Made by a program: the position numbers and the translations under genes. Shown piece by piece: positions 33,490-47,574 of a stretch of 64,000 nucleotides of DNA; within the stretch, counting starts at the first letter, position 1; each line of letters starts with the position of its first letter. The notes under the pieces are model-generated. The model saw only the letters and a list, made by a program, of their open reading frames with translations. It did not search any database and was not told the DNA's origin. Origin of the DNA: Poecilobothrus nobilitatus (taxonomy: Eukaryota > Arthropoda > Insecta > Diptera > Dolichopodidae); the NCBI GenBank assembly GCA_947095535.1, contig OX352773.1, positions 73,550,591 through 73,614,590 of the forward strand, in the 5' to 3' direction.

Positions 33490-36360
33490 CAAATAAAATG
33501 GAATAATATACAAAAGTCATTAATTTTATGATATTAAATTATAAATTTATGACAAATCAAAAATATATCTTTGTAAAAACCAAAAATATATCTTTATAAA
33601 AAAAATAAAAATTGCTACTCCTTAATTTAATTTTTTTTTTTTTTTTGTATGTAAGCAAAGTTATTTTGATCAATTTTGTTCTAGATATGAACCTATATTA
33701 ATCTTTCAAACAAAATATTTAAAACAACAATATAACAAATATACATATTATTATAATGAAATTTCATCTATAAATCACTTAAAAACTTCGGTTCAAATCA
33801 CAAAGAACTTAATACAACTATTAGAGCGAAGAATAGCTTCATTTTAATGTCTTATAAAATTTTTCTTTTAAATTGTCTTTCTTCAAAACCATCGTCTTAA
33901 CCGTCTTAAAAAGACCACAATATTTTCTGAAATTTAAGTACTATTTCTTTCTCCTTAGTCTTTAAATAAGTATCTAAATTGGAAGTTCTTAAAACAAACC
34001 ATACAATAATATGTACATTATGTAATATGTATGTAATTGCAAAAAATTAATATATGTATATGTACGTACTATGTATGTATATAAATTTAATGATTAATAC
34101 ATACATATAAACTAACTGAAATCCTTACACGAATATTAAGGATGCTAAAATACATTAAGCTTATATGCTACTAAAATTATACTTACAAAAAAAAAAATCT
34201 ATAATTAATTTAAAATTATAATCTTTTAATGTATTTTTATTTTATTTTAAAAAATTGTTTAACAAATGCAAAATCTTAAATAACATTTGCAAACTTTAAT
34301 AATATAATAGTAAACTATTCCTTTAACCATAAAAGCACAGACAAAATTAATACTTACTTATATTTAATAATACGGTATTATTATTTCTGTTAAAATATAT
34401 ATATATATATATAATATATATATATACATATATAAAACTTAGTAATAAATTTTAAAATTCTAAAATTTAATAAAATATTCTCACGATTCTTAAAATATTA
34501 TTCTCTATATTTCGCTCATATTCTAAAATCTGAAATATGACTTTTAAAAAAAATCTTAAGATTTAAAATAACAGAATTCATTTAAGTTTTTTAAAAGAGT
34601 GAATTTATTAGTATATGTACCAAACCAACGTATATGTCGTCTGTACAATAATATATAAATACAAAAAACAAAACCGGCTTTACCCTATTATTAATATTTA
34701 TTATTATTGCTAATTTTATTTTTTACAAACGTTTACATATATTAACATATATAGGCACATTTCTGTTAAAAATTCTGTTAAAATATAAATTGTTGTATTT
34801 GGTTAGGTACTATATTATAACAGATCACGTTACGGGTGGTGGTAAATAAAAAACTTATTTTTTTAATTTTTGCTTTTTTTTTCGATTTTCTTATTTATTA
34901 ATGGGAAACGAAACCGTCTAGCAAAAATTACTATTTACAGTTTTATTTTTTTTTTTATATATTTTATTAGTCGCTCATTCCCCAGTTGTAATTTATTTCT
35001 CTTTTGATCGTTCATCAGACATATCAACAATTCTGAATTCATTCATTGATAAAGTTTCGGTGTGAACGGTTGACTTTTCGGTTTAACATAAAAAAATAAA
35101 TAAAAATGTAATAAACGAAAAAAACATTTTGTATTTTAAAAGCGATTTAAAGAATTAAATGAATTTTTTTTATTTAAAATAATTAAAACAAGAATTTTTT
35201 AAAAAAAATTCTAAAACAATTTAAAATGAAAATTAGAAAATTATCTATGATATCTTTATACTATATAACAATTTAAAGTAAATTACTTTTTAATAGTGAA
35301 TTTTTAAATACTAATTACTTAGTGATTAACAAAGAAGATCTTGATTTTAGGATCTTGATATTGAAAAAAAAAAAAATACATAGGTATTCTAAAATTTTTA
35401 TAAAAACGTCTAAAAATATTAAAAACAATTTCGTTAAAATATTTTGAAATTTAAAATAATTAATAACATTTTTTTTTTTTTTTTTTTAATTAATATAAAA
35501 AAATAATTAAGTTTATTAATCAATATTTATTAATTATATTTTTTTAATATTAATTTTGAAACAAAAAGCAATTTTTTTTTTTTAAATTTTTGATTAATAA
35601 TAATAAATTTTAATAAATAATTTAATAAATAAAAAAAGTTTGATAAATATATTAATATCTACTTATTATAAATGCAAAAATATTAATTAAAAAAATTAAT
35701 TGAAAATTCTAATTAAAAAATTTAAATTTATAATATTAATAATTAATTAATAATAAATTAATTAAAGATTTTATTTTGTTTTTTTTTTTGTATTTTTTTA
35801 AAATGAAGCAATGGAATTGCACAGTTGGAAATTTATTGCATTATGTGTTTTTTATTTAATAATAATAAGAATTTTTATAAAAGTTTATAATTCGATTACA
35901 GATTAAAATTAAAATTATAATCATAATAAATATATTATTAATTAATATTGGGAGCAAAAAAATATAACCAATACATACTATTATATAATAGCTATAAGCT
36001 TATATACTCAAAAAAAGAGTTCAGTATAAAAAAAATAATATATAGGATAAACAAAAAAGGTGAGAATTAATATTATAAATATATGTACATACATATGTAT
36101 AAAATTTGTATTAATAATTAATAAAAAATAAAAAATTGATTTAGAATTCTAGTTTTAAAGAAATTGAAAAAAAAAAAATATAATATTATTCAAAAGATTG
36201 TTGTTTTTTTTTTTAATTGTAAAGTTTACGTAAAAAACTTGTTTACTAATTAATAAAATAATAATAATAATATTCTAAGAATTACCATATTCTAATTTTT
36301 CAAATATTTTTAAACAAATTCATCATTATTCTAGTTATTTCCACATCAAAATAACAAAAT
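33490..36360. other. AT-rich low-complexity DNA
   Basis: Long AT-rich stretch with (TA)n at about 34398..34432 and many A/T runs. No gene, RNA or clear element seen. Confidence 0.5.
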
Positions 36361-36363
36361 AAT

Positions 36364-36435
36364 GGGGTCTCTGTGGTCTAGTGGGTAATAGTGTTTAAAA
36401 TACGACAAGAGAATTAACTAAAATACGGCAGGAGA
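36364..36435 (+). repeat. SINE family A, head fragment
   Basis: GGGGTCTCTGTGGTCTAGTG and GGTAATAGTGTTTAAAATACG match the A-box half of the SINE at 37138. The B box and tail are missing. Confidence 0.6.
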
Positions 36436-36479
36436 ATAAACCAAAAAAAAATTAATTAATTATTTACTCTATATATAAC

Positions 36480-36645
36480 CATAATCTTCCCTTGCCCAGT
36501 ATACATTAGTACTAAACGCTTCTTAACCTATTGTTTGGTGAAAAAGAGAGGTGGGTTAAGATTCCTCATATTTATGGAAGAATCATACGCGTATCGCACT
36601 TCTTTACATCCTTCGATTTCCGCACCTATCCCCCCCTTAAAAAAA
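36480..36645 (+). repeat. Dispersed repeat family F, diverged copy
   Basis: CTTCCCTTGCCCAGTATAC, CCTATTGTTTGGTG and AGAGAGGTGGGTTAAGATTC parallel the 53.0-kb copy and, more loosely, the 13.4-kb copy. Confidence 0.5.
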
Positions 36646-37137
36646 AATAATTTATATATGTAATACAATACGGAAATAATTAACTAAAATTGTATAGGTA
36701 CTTATTTTTAATTACTATTTAAATTTTTATCAACTGACATGAGAATAGTATTGTATTCATATAAATATTTTGATATTTTCAAAAAAAAAAAAAATTTTTA
36801 ACATAAAAACAAAAACATTTGAAAAAAAAATCAATCATTTTCGGCATAATGTCTATATTTATAATAAACGTTTGTTTAAATATGATAGAATAAATGCGGA
36901 AACGAAAAATTAACTGATAACATTCTTTAATATAAGTCATGTTTTTTTTTTTTTTTTGTTATATTTTATATTCAAAATTATAATAATATTAAAACAAATA
37001 AACTGCAGAATTATTCAGAAAAGTTATTTGTATACAGGTTAAATAAATTGCAACTTATTTTTAAATTCCGAAGATAAGAAGTTTTTTTTTTTTTTAAATT
37101 TTATTTTTTGAAATACATGTAATTTAATTAATTACAG

Positions 37138-37309
37138 GGGCCTCAATGGCCTAGTGGGTAAGAGCGTATAAAATACGCTGTAAACACCGAAGGATTGTGG
37201 GATCAAATCCCACACACGTCGTAAGAGGAATTCCCCCTTACGACATTTACAGACACGTCTGAACAGGAAAGGCTGTGTAATTTCCTGTCCACATTTAAAA
37301 AAACAAAAA
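37138..37309 (+). mobile_element. tRNA-derived SINE (family A), full-length, 12-bp TSD
   Basis: The head has A box TGGCCTAGTGGGTAAGAGCG and B box GGGATCAAATCCC. The tail folds as two hairpins: GTCGTAAG (37218..37225) with CTTACGAC (37237..37244), and ACAGGAAA (37263..37270) with TTTCCTGT (37281..37288). An A-rich end follows. The perfect duplication AATTAATTACAG flanks it (37126..37137 and 37310..37321). SINEs of this kind are transcribed by Pol III and mobilised by a partner LINE in trans. Confidence 0.92.
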
Positions 37310-37335
37310 AATTAATTACAGAAATTATATTACAA

Positions 37336-37474
37336 AATCTGCATAAAAATTAATGAGTCAAATATGCACCTATAAAAATCCTACATACAATCTCTTCATG
37401 TAATCAATCTGCAGATAAATTAATGAGTCAAATATGCACCTATAAAAACCCTACATACAATCTGTTCATTACAT
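37336..37474. repeat. Tandem duplication, 70-bp unit, two copies
   Basis: AATCTGC..TTAATGAGTCAAATATGCAC..CTACATACAATCT repeats at 37336..37405 and 37406..37474 with few differences, just after the SINE. Confidence 0.9.
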
Positions 37475-37479
37475 AAAAT

Positions 37480-39220
37480 GCTTTTGCACATCGGATGCAA
37501 AAGCAACTATATATATACAAGCATATACATATGTGCAGAATAAACCTTTATTCCTAAATTACGTTTTCAATTTTAGCTTATATTTTTAATTTTTGCTTTA
37601 ATATTTAATATATCTATAATTACATTTAGATAAACTTAAACATATTGTATAAAATTACAAAATTTATTAATAATACACAAAAAAAAAAAATTAATAAATA
37701 AATATAATGAAACAAAATATCTGATAAATCTCTGATAAATGATAATATTTACAAATTTAACGGCGAAATAAGAAAGAAATAAACCAAAAAAAAAAAAAAA
37801 TTTAATAAAATATTTTTACCATGATAAGAATACGCAATTAAGCAGTTAACCTTATATTAATTTTTCATTAATCAAAGTTAGGTATACCTACATACCTATA
37901 ATCTAGTCATATAAAATGTAAAAAAATGTTTTCGTCGCAAAAATTTAGTTGAAACAAAAAACAAGAATTTGTTTCTTAATTTAAAGTTAATTATAAAAAA
38001 AAAAAAAAAAAACAACATGTTAAGTTAATATAATATGATATAGATAGATGTAGATGTAGATGTGTGTATAGGTATATAATAATTATATTAATATAAATAT
38101 ATTTTACAATTAACATATAAAAATGGTTGTTTGTATTTTTAATTTGTTATTGTTTTTTTTTTTTTTTGTTTTCTGTGTATTGTGTTGTGACAACTGACAA
38201 CAAAAAAAAAAAAAAACAAAACAAAAAAAAACGTGAGTAATTTTAGATATTTACAAATATTACTCATCAGATTTATAATCACCTTCAATTCACTTGAATC
38301 ATCCGGAATAGTAGTTACTAATGATCATTTTCGTTATACATTCATTCATTTTTATTATGTATATATAGAGTTTATATATATAAAATTACAATAAACATAA
38401 TAAAAAATATTTTACACGTTAATTTTGTTGTAAGAAAAGGGAATTTCAAAGAATTTCATTTTTTTTTTTTTTGTTTTTTTTTGTTTTATTTCCTTCTCTA
38501 TACTTTTTATTTATTTTTCATCTTTTTCAACTAATACATTTTTTAACGATGTTAAAACAGAATCTTTTACCTGTATATTTTATTATTGCAATGATATCTT
38601 AATGAATTTTTTTTTTTTTTCATGTTAAAAAATATTTTCTATATTTTCTATATACATATTTATATTGCATACTAATTTTGATGACTAATTCATCTTAAAT
38701 TTTTGTTTTATATTATATAGACATAGTATATCTAAAGATACTATTAAGATAAAAAAAATAATAGTATGGTGTTGTATACATATGTAGAAGTATATGTATG
38801 TAATATAATATATTGTATAGTTGATATTAAAAAAAAAAAACATTTTCTTAAGTATACTTAACTGAAATAATATAACTGGCATTTATTTTTCTACTGAATT
38901 TTAAATTAATTAATAATATTATCTTATAAGAAAAAAAAAAATTATATATGTAGTAGAGTATAGTTAAAAAATTATATTAAAATTAAATGTTTACTTTGAA
39001 AGTTATAATATCTTAGTTCCGTTATTGCGACTTATTATCAAATATAACATTCAAATCATAGAATGTGTCATTTAAAGCGACAAAGAGTAAACAATATCCA
39101 TAGAAGAAGATAAATGTCTCCTATATAACTACATCTATAATGATTAATGAACATTCTTATTTCTTGTTCATTCGTTAGAGAGTATATGCAGCCATCTGTC
39201 AAATTAAAGTTAAAATGTTT
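37480..39220. other. AT-rich low-complexity DNA
   Basis: Poly(A) and poly(T) runs (for example 37785..37800, 37996..38011, 38153..38167). No gene seen. Confidence 0.45.
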
Positions 39221-39229
39221 TAAATTGTA

Positions 39230-39940
39230 TGAAAATATTTACTATAAATGTAGTTGTTCCGCAGTCGTGGAAATACTTAACTTTTAAATTTATTCACATG
39301 CTATTGGAGCTTTAATTTTTACATATTACTTCAAAAAAATTTGGACAGGTGCCCAAGTTGCGGGTTTTGAAAAATAGAGAATTTTCAATTGTTGACCCCT
39401 TACAGCCCCTAAACGGGGGGCGACACAAAAATATTTCCTAAAATGACTCATACTGATTTCCAAAGGTCTAACTCCTCTGAAAATTTGAAGCTTAGCTAAG
39501 TTAAACCGTTTGAAAGATAGAAGGGGAAGGTGAATTTTTGCAAAAGATGAGTTTCACATAACGGTATATTAAAATACCGCATGATAAAGCCCCATATTCA
39601 TTTTATATATATTCATAAAGCTTATAAAATCAGCTATCGTTTGGCGTTTCCACATTGAAAATACGCCTTGTAGAACCTGTGTAGGCATCCTGTACTGTGA
39701 TAATTGTAAATCATAAATTATTAACATAATGACGTCACAGTATAGAGATATACTTTTCACTCATGCTGTGTTTCTATCATTGTAGGGCTGTAGTTCTGTA
39801 ACGGGTGGGGCTACAGAAAAAAGTTATTCCACAAAATTAGTTTTTTGGCGATGCTTAACCGTAGTGAAAATTGCATTGCTTTATTTCAAACGGTGTAGAA
39901 ATTTTATAAAGACCCAGACGGACGTACAGAGTGAAACTAA
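39230..39940 (+). repeat. Dispersed repeat family C, copy 3
   Basis: It shares the block order of 14632..15330: GCTTTAATTTTTACATATTA, GAGAATTTTCAATTGTTG, GCCCCTAAACGGGGGG, TTTCACATAACGGTATATT and the 3' end CGGACGTACAGAGTGAAACT. The middle differs (39590..39770). Confidence 0.65.
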
Positions 39941-40261
39941 AAAAAGAAGCCATTTTTTTTTTAATTAGGTCTCCTAGGTATATTTTATTCGTTTGCAATA
40001 TTTATAAAATATATTCAAAAAAATAATTTTCAATTAAATTTAAGATATTCATGAAATAAAATGTTGAAGTATAAATATTAGTCAAAATCTCTATAAGAAA
40101 AGGCCAAAATTTAGTAAAATTCAAATTTTATTTTACTTAATTTTTTCACTCAAACTCAAATTATAAAGAGTGTAATAAGAAAATGTTAATTGTAGAACCA
40201 ACATTAAACTCTTGATTGAAACGCGACTTTATATAATATGTATGAATATTTTATTTTATCA

Positions 40262-40470
40262 GTGACGACGACGTTCAATTGAAAATTCTTGGGTTGAAAA
40301 ACCGATCAGGTGATAACCAATGTATATGTAGTAGTAATTTATATCGAAATAGTTTATATAATTTTTAACAATAGTCTGTATCATAATATAAAATAAATAC
40401 ATAAATAATTCTTGTTTAAGATAATACATGGCGCTTGCATATTTATTTGATAATTTTATATAATAGCATG
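40262..40470 (+). repeat. SINE family H, copy 2
   Basis: TTGGGTTGAAAAACCGATCA corresponds to the B-box region of the 19.6-kb copy, and AATAATTCTTGTTTAAGATA with CATGGCGCTTGC to its body. Confidence 0.55.
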
Positions 40471-40549
40471 ATTCAAGAAACTGGAGTTTAGTAAAATATG
40501 AATAATTAGATACTTAGAACGTTTCTGAATATATCGCACTTCACACTAA

Positions 40550-42880
40550 ATATTAGTAATAGCACTTAATTAATTCCCAAAAAACTCCCAGGCATTTTTA
40601 GTGTATTCGAAAGTATTGCAATAAGGTATATAGCTGATCACATTTAATTATCTGTCAAATTTTTAATGTATGTATGTACTCTCGATTACATTTGATGTTC
40701 GCATTAAAAGAGTAATTCATGTAAGAAAAGAAGCGTCAAGTGTTAAGGGATATAGTGCGATAGGTTCGGAAAGCTCCTTAATAAACGCAATATGGGAGCT
40801 CTCTTCTTTATAAAAAAAAATTAAGAAACAGAAAGAAAATAAATACTTTAATAAATTTTAAAAAAAAATAAAATTTTAAGGTAATTTTTGAAATTTTTTT
40901 TTTGAATATTGCCCAATGTGGAATTTTTATAACTTCACGCTTCTCTATTGCTACTTTAATTTTTTTTAATTATTATGTGAGAAATTAATTTGATTTTTGG
41001 GTCTGTCCTAATGGAATTGATAATCCTTAAAACATAAAAAAATCGTACACCATCTATGATGTGTTTGTTTTTTTTTTTAAACTGCGACTAAACTAATTTC
41101 TTTTGTATTATAAGAATAATATAGGGTAAACATACTAATTATTTTCTACAATATATAATAATTCTAGAATATAGTAATATACAGTATAGTTTTAAAATAA
41201 AAACTGGGAATTAAACATCTAAAATAAAAATATAAATTAATAATAAAAGTATTTGTTATTTTTTCGTTTTTTTTTTTTTTTAATTATTGAATGCAAAACA
41301 TTGATTTTTTTGCATTTCAATGTCAAAATGATTATTGGTACAATTGTAATATTATATATATGCATATACTATTATATATATTATATGTATGTATAAGTAT
41401 TTGTAAAATATTTTATTTTAATCAGTCATTTTACATTTAAAAGCAGAAATGAAAAATAAAATAAATTTTCTTTAAAATAATAAGAAGAGAAGCTTTTTGA
41501 TTATTTTTTTTTTTAAACTTATAATGAATCATCAAATCTTGAAAATAATATTTAAAAAAAAAACAAAATACAGTCGTCGTCAATAATTTCCGCTTAAAAA
41601 TACTGTTTTAAATAATTGTTTTATTTTTTTTTTTTTTTTTACAATATACAATATGTTATTATTGTTATGTTATACAATACGAATATATGTATATATATGT
41701 ACATATATAGTTATATATTATATTTCTTAATAAATAGAAAATTTTGTACATGTGTCCTAATATTCAATTTGTTTTTTTTTTTTTCTTTTTATTTTAAATT
41801 TAGATACTATTTAGGATTTAAGATTATAATATTAGAATTTCAAACATAATATCATATATCTTTACAATTTAATGTTAAAAAATATCTATTTAAAATATAT
41901 ACATAGAAAATTAGATATTATATAAGTATGTATATGTATAACATATTTCTATCCTACTTATAAATAAATATAAATTATCATATTTCATTTTCAATAAATA
42001 AAATAAAAATGCAAAAAAAAAAGAGATAAAAAAAAACTCTGAACTCTGTATCTTAAGATCTTCAATAATTTCTTTAACAATTTCAATTGTTATTTAAAAA
42101 AAAAATCCAATATTGGATCGGTTGTTTTTTGTTTTTTTTTTTTTCTTCATACTTATATTATAATAAATTTTTATAGGCTCAATGAACCGAATCGCAATAA
42201 TGTCAACATTTTCTTTTAAGTACTTGTTTATATACATACATATATGTATATGTATAGCTATATATTATAATAGGTACATTTAAATTAAATATATAGTCTT
42301 ATTGAAGTTATTAAAACATTATTATAAATAAGTATATTTTTATAATCCCAAAGTGTTAATATTTGCTTTATTATATGATCATTCATTACAACAATTTTTT
42401 TTATTTATTCTTTTTTTTATAATTATAGAAATAAAAACAAAAAAAAAAGTCAAAGAAAATTACAACAATGTAGTCTTTGATCTTTCATATTATTTTCTTT
42501 TGTTTTAAATATAATTATCAAGAATAATGAAGAGAAAAAAAAAAAAAAAATTACCTACCCCAAAGAATTTTTTCTTCGGCATCATATTATTGTTATTATA
42601 AACTATATAGATTATAGGTATATATAATTTTTTTTTTTTTTTCAGTTTTTAATTAAAAATGAAAATTTTTATTTAACATTTAGTAATTGTTATAAAAGTA
42701 AATTTTTTAAGTTACAATATATTCTAAAATCTAAATTATATTATATTTATAATAATATTTGTCAAGAACAAATAATTTCTAAATATGCTTTTAAAATTAC
42801 AATTACATTTTTATCATTAAATTTCTTTAAAATTTAAACGCCTCTTAAATTAATTTTCTAATCATTTAATTATTTAACAC
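40550..42880. other. AT-rich low-complexity DNA
   Basis: Homopolymers and TA-rich tracts. Short ORFs here are T-run products. No gene seen. Confidence 0.45.
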
Positions 42881-42929
42881 TAGAACAACCCGGTAATTTT
42901 GTGAGCGTTTTATTTTTGACAACCTTGTT

Positions 42930-43900
42930 TCTTTTTTTCCTAAGGGAGATGGGAATCTTCCAAAGATACTAAGAATTCCCCCTTGGTAGTATCAGATTCT
43001 TATTAACTAAACTCAGCTTCTCCCTTAGTCGAGTTTTCTTATTAACCTATAAGAAAACTCACACTTATTTAGGGCATCATGAGAATTGGGGCACCACACA
43101 GATTCTGTAATGATGAACAGTGACATTTTCTTTGTACATACAAATAACTAATGTTGTTAGTTTTACTAAGGTTGTTTAATCATACACCGGCTTTAACCTA
43201 TTGTAAGCAACCTTAGTAGTCTTGTACCAATTTAAATGTTGACATATAAATACTACACTTTGCAATAACAAGAAAGAATTTCACTTTTATAAATATTGGC
43301 TGTTATTTTAGAGAAGTCCACGTATCTTGGGAACCGATGTAATTTAAAAAACCTAGTATACTGTAATAGAAACTAAAAAAGGGAAAAAAAAAACCAAAAA
43401 GTGACACCTTTGCTTTTGGAAGTCGTTTTTTGACGAGGACTTTAAATTGAAACTTTTTTATTTTTTTTGCTATATTTAAATTTTACTGCAAAATCGGTGA
43501 GTAATTTTTTTAAATCATATACCGGTTCGACTTCTGATTCACAATATTCGGGGGCTTTTTAGCAAGAGCATACATAGTCTTAGGTTTTTTATGAAAATGA
43601 AAAAAAAAAAAATGTATATATGTTATAGGGCATCTGTAGGTCTTTTTACTGAGCCCAATATAATGGGATGAAACTCCTACCTGCTAACGATCGAACAAGG
43701 ATGCAGAAACATTAAATGGGGAGTTAGACTTGTAAGGGAACAATTAATCCACCTATTATGATTAATATTTTGCTAACAGTGACTACAGCCATCAACAGTT
43801 ATAACATACAGTAGTATATAACATCTTGCTGCGTGACTCTTCCAGCTGTCATCAATAAATATAACACTTATTACATCCGACTCAAATCCAATTTTTGTAC
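42930..43900 (-). repeat. Dispersed repeat family F, split copy on the minus strand
   Basis: The reverse complement of 43680..43900 matches the 5' part of 13298..13665 (TAGTCACTGTTAGCAAAATA, CAAGTCTAACTCCCC, CATCCCATTATATTGG). The reverse complement of 42935..43045 matches the 3' part (GAATCTGATACTACCAAGG, GATTCCCATCTCCC). About 600 bases of unrelated sequence separate them, consistent with an insertion. Confidence 0.6.
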
Positions 43901-45500
43901 CATTTAACTCAATGCTGTCTAATAAGTTAGAGTCCTGATAGTAATTAAACATCACCAGCATGAAATTTGCTTGTATTTATTATCAGACTGTTGCAATCTG
44001 TCTAATTTAACTATAACTATACGTATACCTATTGATTGTTACCAATGTCAGACAAAAAAAAAAACTAAATTTTAAAATAAAATCTTTCCTCATCTTTATA
44101 CGACCGATATATTTTCATAAAAAAATTAATGGTTAAAACCGTGTAAAACGAACAACAGCAGACATATAAAAAATATTTTTGATTAATACAAATACGTTTT
44201 AATTAAATTAAAAATAAAAACACCATATCAGTGCAAATATAATGAAACCAATACAATATAAATCAAGTATACCCCGTGTAAATCGAGGGATGAGTGTAAC
44301 AAATTTCTAAATTTTTAAATTTTTTTATTGATTCATAAAAAAAAATCATAAAATTTTTTTTTTTTTTTTTTAAATAATAAATTCAGCTATTTTGACTGTA
44401 TTGATAATTATTCTTTAAATATTATTTATACAAAATATGAAATACAGATCAATATCTATTGAGGTGAGATTTACAATATTAGAACGCATTAAAACAACTT
44501 TGAAAAAATATTAATTTAATATGTAAAAAATTCATTTAAACATAAAGAAATATTGTATATATGTACATATGTAAATCAGTCAAATATTCAAATGTTAAAT
44601 ATAGAATTTTTAAATTTTTAAACTGATCCGAGACTATAGATAAAACAATAATAAAAATGTATTGGGACTGAATAAAGTGTTCTGATTTCAAACAATTGAA
44701 AAAACATTTTTTTGCCAAAATTAGTAATTAGGAATTTGTGTAAATTACGTTTAAAACAGTCTATTCTAATATATTATGTTTTAATAATAAATATTTCTTG
44801 ATAAAATTTTGAAAAACAAAAATAATTTCGTTAAAAAAAGTGTCACGGAAAATTTTTTTTCGATTAGTCTTATACTTCACAGATGATTTTTAATAAAGTT
44901 GATATAAGTACAAGACTAATCGAAAGTTTAAACTAGATGTTGTTCAAAGAATTCAGCACTAAAAGAGTTTCACTACTGTTGAAAGACGAAAGATTCTAAA
45001 AATAAATATTTTTTACTGACTCTTTCTTATGATTCTTACGAATGGATTATTTAAAAGCACTGTTATAAACTTTTAAAATTTTATAATGTATAAATAGTGC
45101 GCAGAACATAATATTTAAAACTCCCGTTCACTGTATATTACCTAAATGAAAAAAAAAAAATAAAATAAAAAAGTTTATATACTTATACAGTTATACACTA
45201 TTAAAATTTATTCTAACAGGGAAACTAATACTAAAATAGTTTTAAATATGACCATAACTGTCATATTTAAAATTTAAAAGCTAATAACTAAATAAAAATA
45301 GTAAAAAACAAAAAACTGAGATCATTCATTTATTTTAAAACTAAGTAATTCTTTTAAATGAAGGAGAAAATTTTAAAATTGTAAAATTTTTTTAAATTAT
45401 TATAATAAAAACTTAAAAAAGAAAAATGTTTTCTCATACCTACTGCATAATCTATCGCGTAATAATTGAAAAAAAATTAAAAAATCATAGAAAGCAGTGA
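43900..45500. other. AT-rich intergenic DNA
   Basis: No gene or named repeat seen. Confidence 0.4.
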
Positions 45501-45639
45501 AATAAACTGAGAATTCTAACAGGCTTCTTGTTGGGACCTGCTAGCAGAAGGGACATTTAAAGAAATTTGGAATAGAGAATGATGGTGTACATAAAAAAAC
45601 TAGGTGCATACTGTTTTACTGCATCTAGAAACATACTGT

Positions 45640-45900
45640 TTCACTGCAGAAGACCTGCCAGAAATTAAACCTCTATACAGATCTTCAGTTTCTTAGAGGC
45701 AGTAGAGGTGACAGTAGTATTATAATTGTAGACAAAATCCACAACACGTATAGCAATAGGCAAGTAATATATTTACATCAAGAGGTTGCAGTGTTACTTA
45801 TAACCCTTAAATAATAATCTAGCCTAATAAACTATAGCGCAATAATTATAACGTTAAACTCTATCCCTAAATTGTACTATTATACGCTATGATAAAATAT
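45640..45900 (+). repeat. Dispersed repeat family G, copy 1
   Basis: CAGATCTTCAGTTTCTTAGA, AGTAGTATTATAATTGTAGA, CACAACACGTATAGCAATAG and CTTAAATAATAATCTA occur in order. The same order is at 52770..53000. Confidence 0.75.
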
Positions 45901-46195
45901 TATATTAATTTTTTACTTGTTTTTTACTAAGTTTAAATTCCATTAAATCACATTAAAAGTGATTAATAGAATATTATTATTATTTGATTAAATTTATTAT
46001 ACAATTATTTAAAACTGAAAATTAAACAATTATTATGAACACGAATTATAAAAGAAATTCTTAATAAAATTTAATTCATATTTCTTTGGCCTGTTTTTTT
46101 TTTTTTTAGCACAATAAATTACTGCCAATTAACCTAGCAAAAAAGGGTCAATTTAAATTTAAGCACAATTACAATCCATGCATATTATAAAATAT

Positions 46196-46300
46196 TCATC
46201 ATATTATACAATATACATATAAAACATATATATATATATAAAATATATAATATACATATAAAATATATAATATACATATAAAATATATATATATATAAAT
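46196..46300. repeat. AT tandem repeat, about 20-bp unit
   Basis: Repeats of ATATACATATAAAATATATA. A second short tandem of TTCATACATATATATT type lies at about 46538..46602. Confidence 0.7.
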
Positions 46301-46619
46301 TTCGATATACTTATGCATAAATTTGATTCACATTTAAATTTACAAAGATTCAAAATTAATTAAAAAATAAAGAAATAAAAAGTTAAATGACATGGTGTTG
46401 TAGGCGCGATCATTATTTATAAATTTAAGTAAATGATAATAAAAATAACAAAAAAAATTATTAAATAAAACGTTTTAATTATTAATTATAACCTACAAAG
46501 TAAAAATTATCACGTCTTTAAATTATAAAACCACACATTCATACATATATATTATATATATATTCATACATATATATACACATTCATACATATATATTAT
46601 ATATTAATTTAAAATTTTA

Positions 46620-47560
46620 TTTGACTTTTAATATTTTTAAAACTGTAATACAAATATGGAGAAAAGATCGTTAACTGTCAAATCTCTTTGAGGACTTATA
46701 AAACTGTACAAAAAAAAAAAAAAACTTTTCCGACATGTTATTGCACTTTAACACCTTATATAGATTATTTAACTTACGCAATTTTTTTGTTTGGCCGGAG
46801 TTTCTATTATTACTCCAAAGCAGGACAATTAAAATATTTCAAATTATAAATGAAAGAAAAAAAATAAAAACAATGCTCTAAAAAAATGTACCACTTTATA
46901 CGTTCAAACTAGAGATAAAGTATTTTTAAATTAAAGTTGAATTAAATGAGTTATAACTCTACCGTCTGAAGACGACGAACAAATTAATTTCTACGGTCTA
47001 AACATGACATTAATTAATCTCGAACATAACAGACAGACTACTAAATTACTAATAGTTTTTAATTCAAATTATATTTGATGTGATCTGCAAACTCCTTAAA
47101 TGTCATAATTGTTGTTATATAAATGTCATAAACAGATGTTTATACACGGCAAATTATTTAGTAAAAAAAAAACTATACAATTGATTTTAATTTAATCAAA
47201 CTTTTTAATTTAAACTATTTTTTCGAAATTCTAAAAGTAATTCGAACATTTTTTTAAAGTTTGGAAGGTTTGGAATTTTGTATTTGCTTTAGATATATTT
47301 TGTATAAATAGGCGACAAGATGGCTAGCTCCAGTTGTCAAAATAGGCGTAACAATACATAGTATTTTTAGCTACTAATATTCTTGTTATATATAGGAATA
47401 AGTAAATAGGTATTTTTATAAATACCTCTTGGACAACACCTCTGGCGAAATTAAAATTATCATTACCAAAATCATCACAAAATCTTCAACCATTCCGACA
47501 TAATACATGCAGAGTAACTCTTTTCCATAATTGCGTAGTAGAACCTATTAGAGCCACTTC
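46620..47560. other. AT-rich intergenic DNA
   Basis: No gene seen. 47300..47560 is somewhat less AT-rich and precedes a family F copy. Confidence 0.35.
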
Positions 47561-47574
47561 TACAATTTAAGATT

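Noticed and set aside
43773..43961. 62-codon minus-strand ORF with a mixed amino-acid composition
   Set aside because: It falls in the 5' part of the split family F copy and has no recognisable motif.
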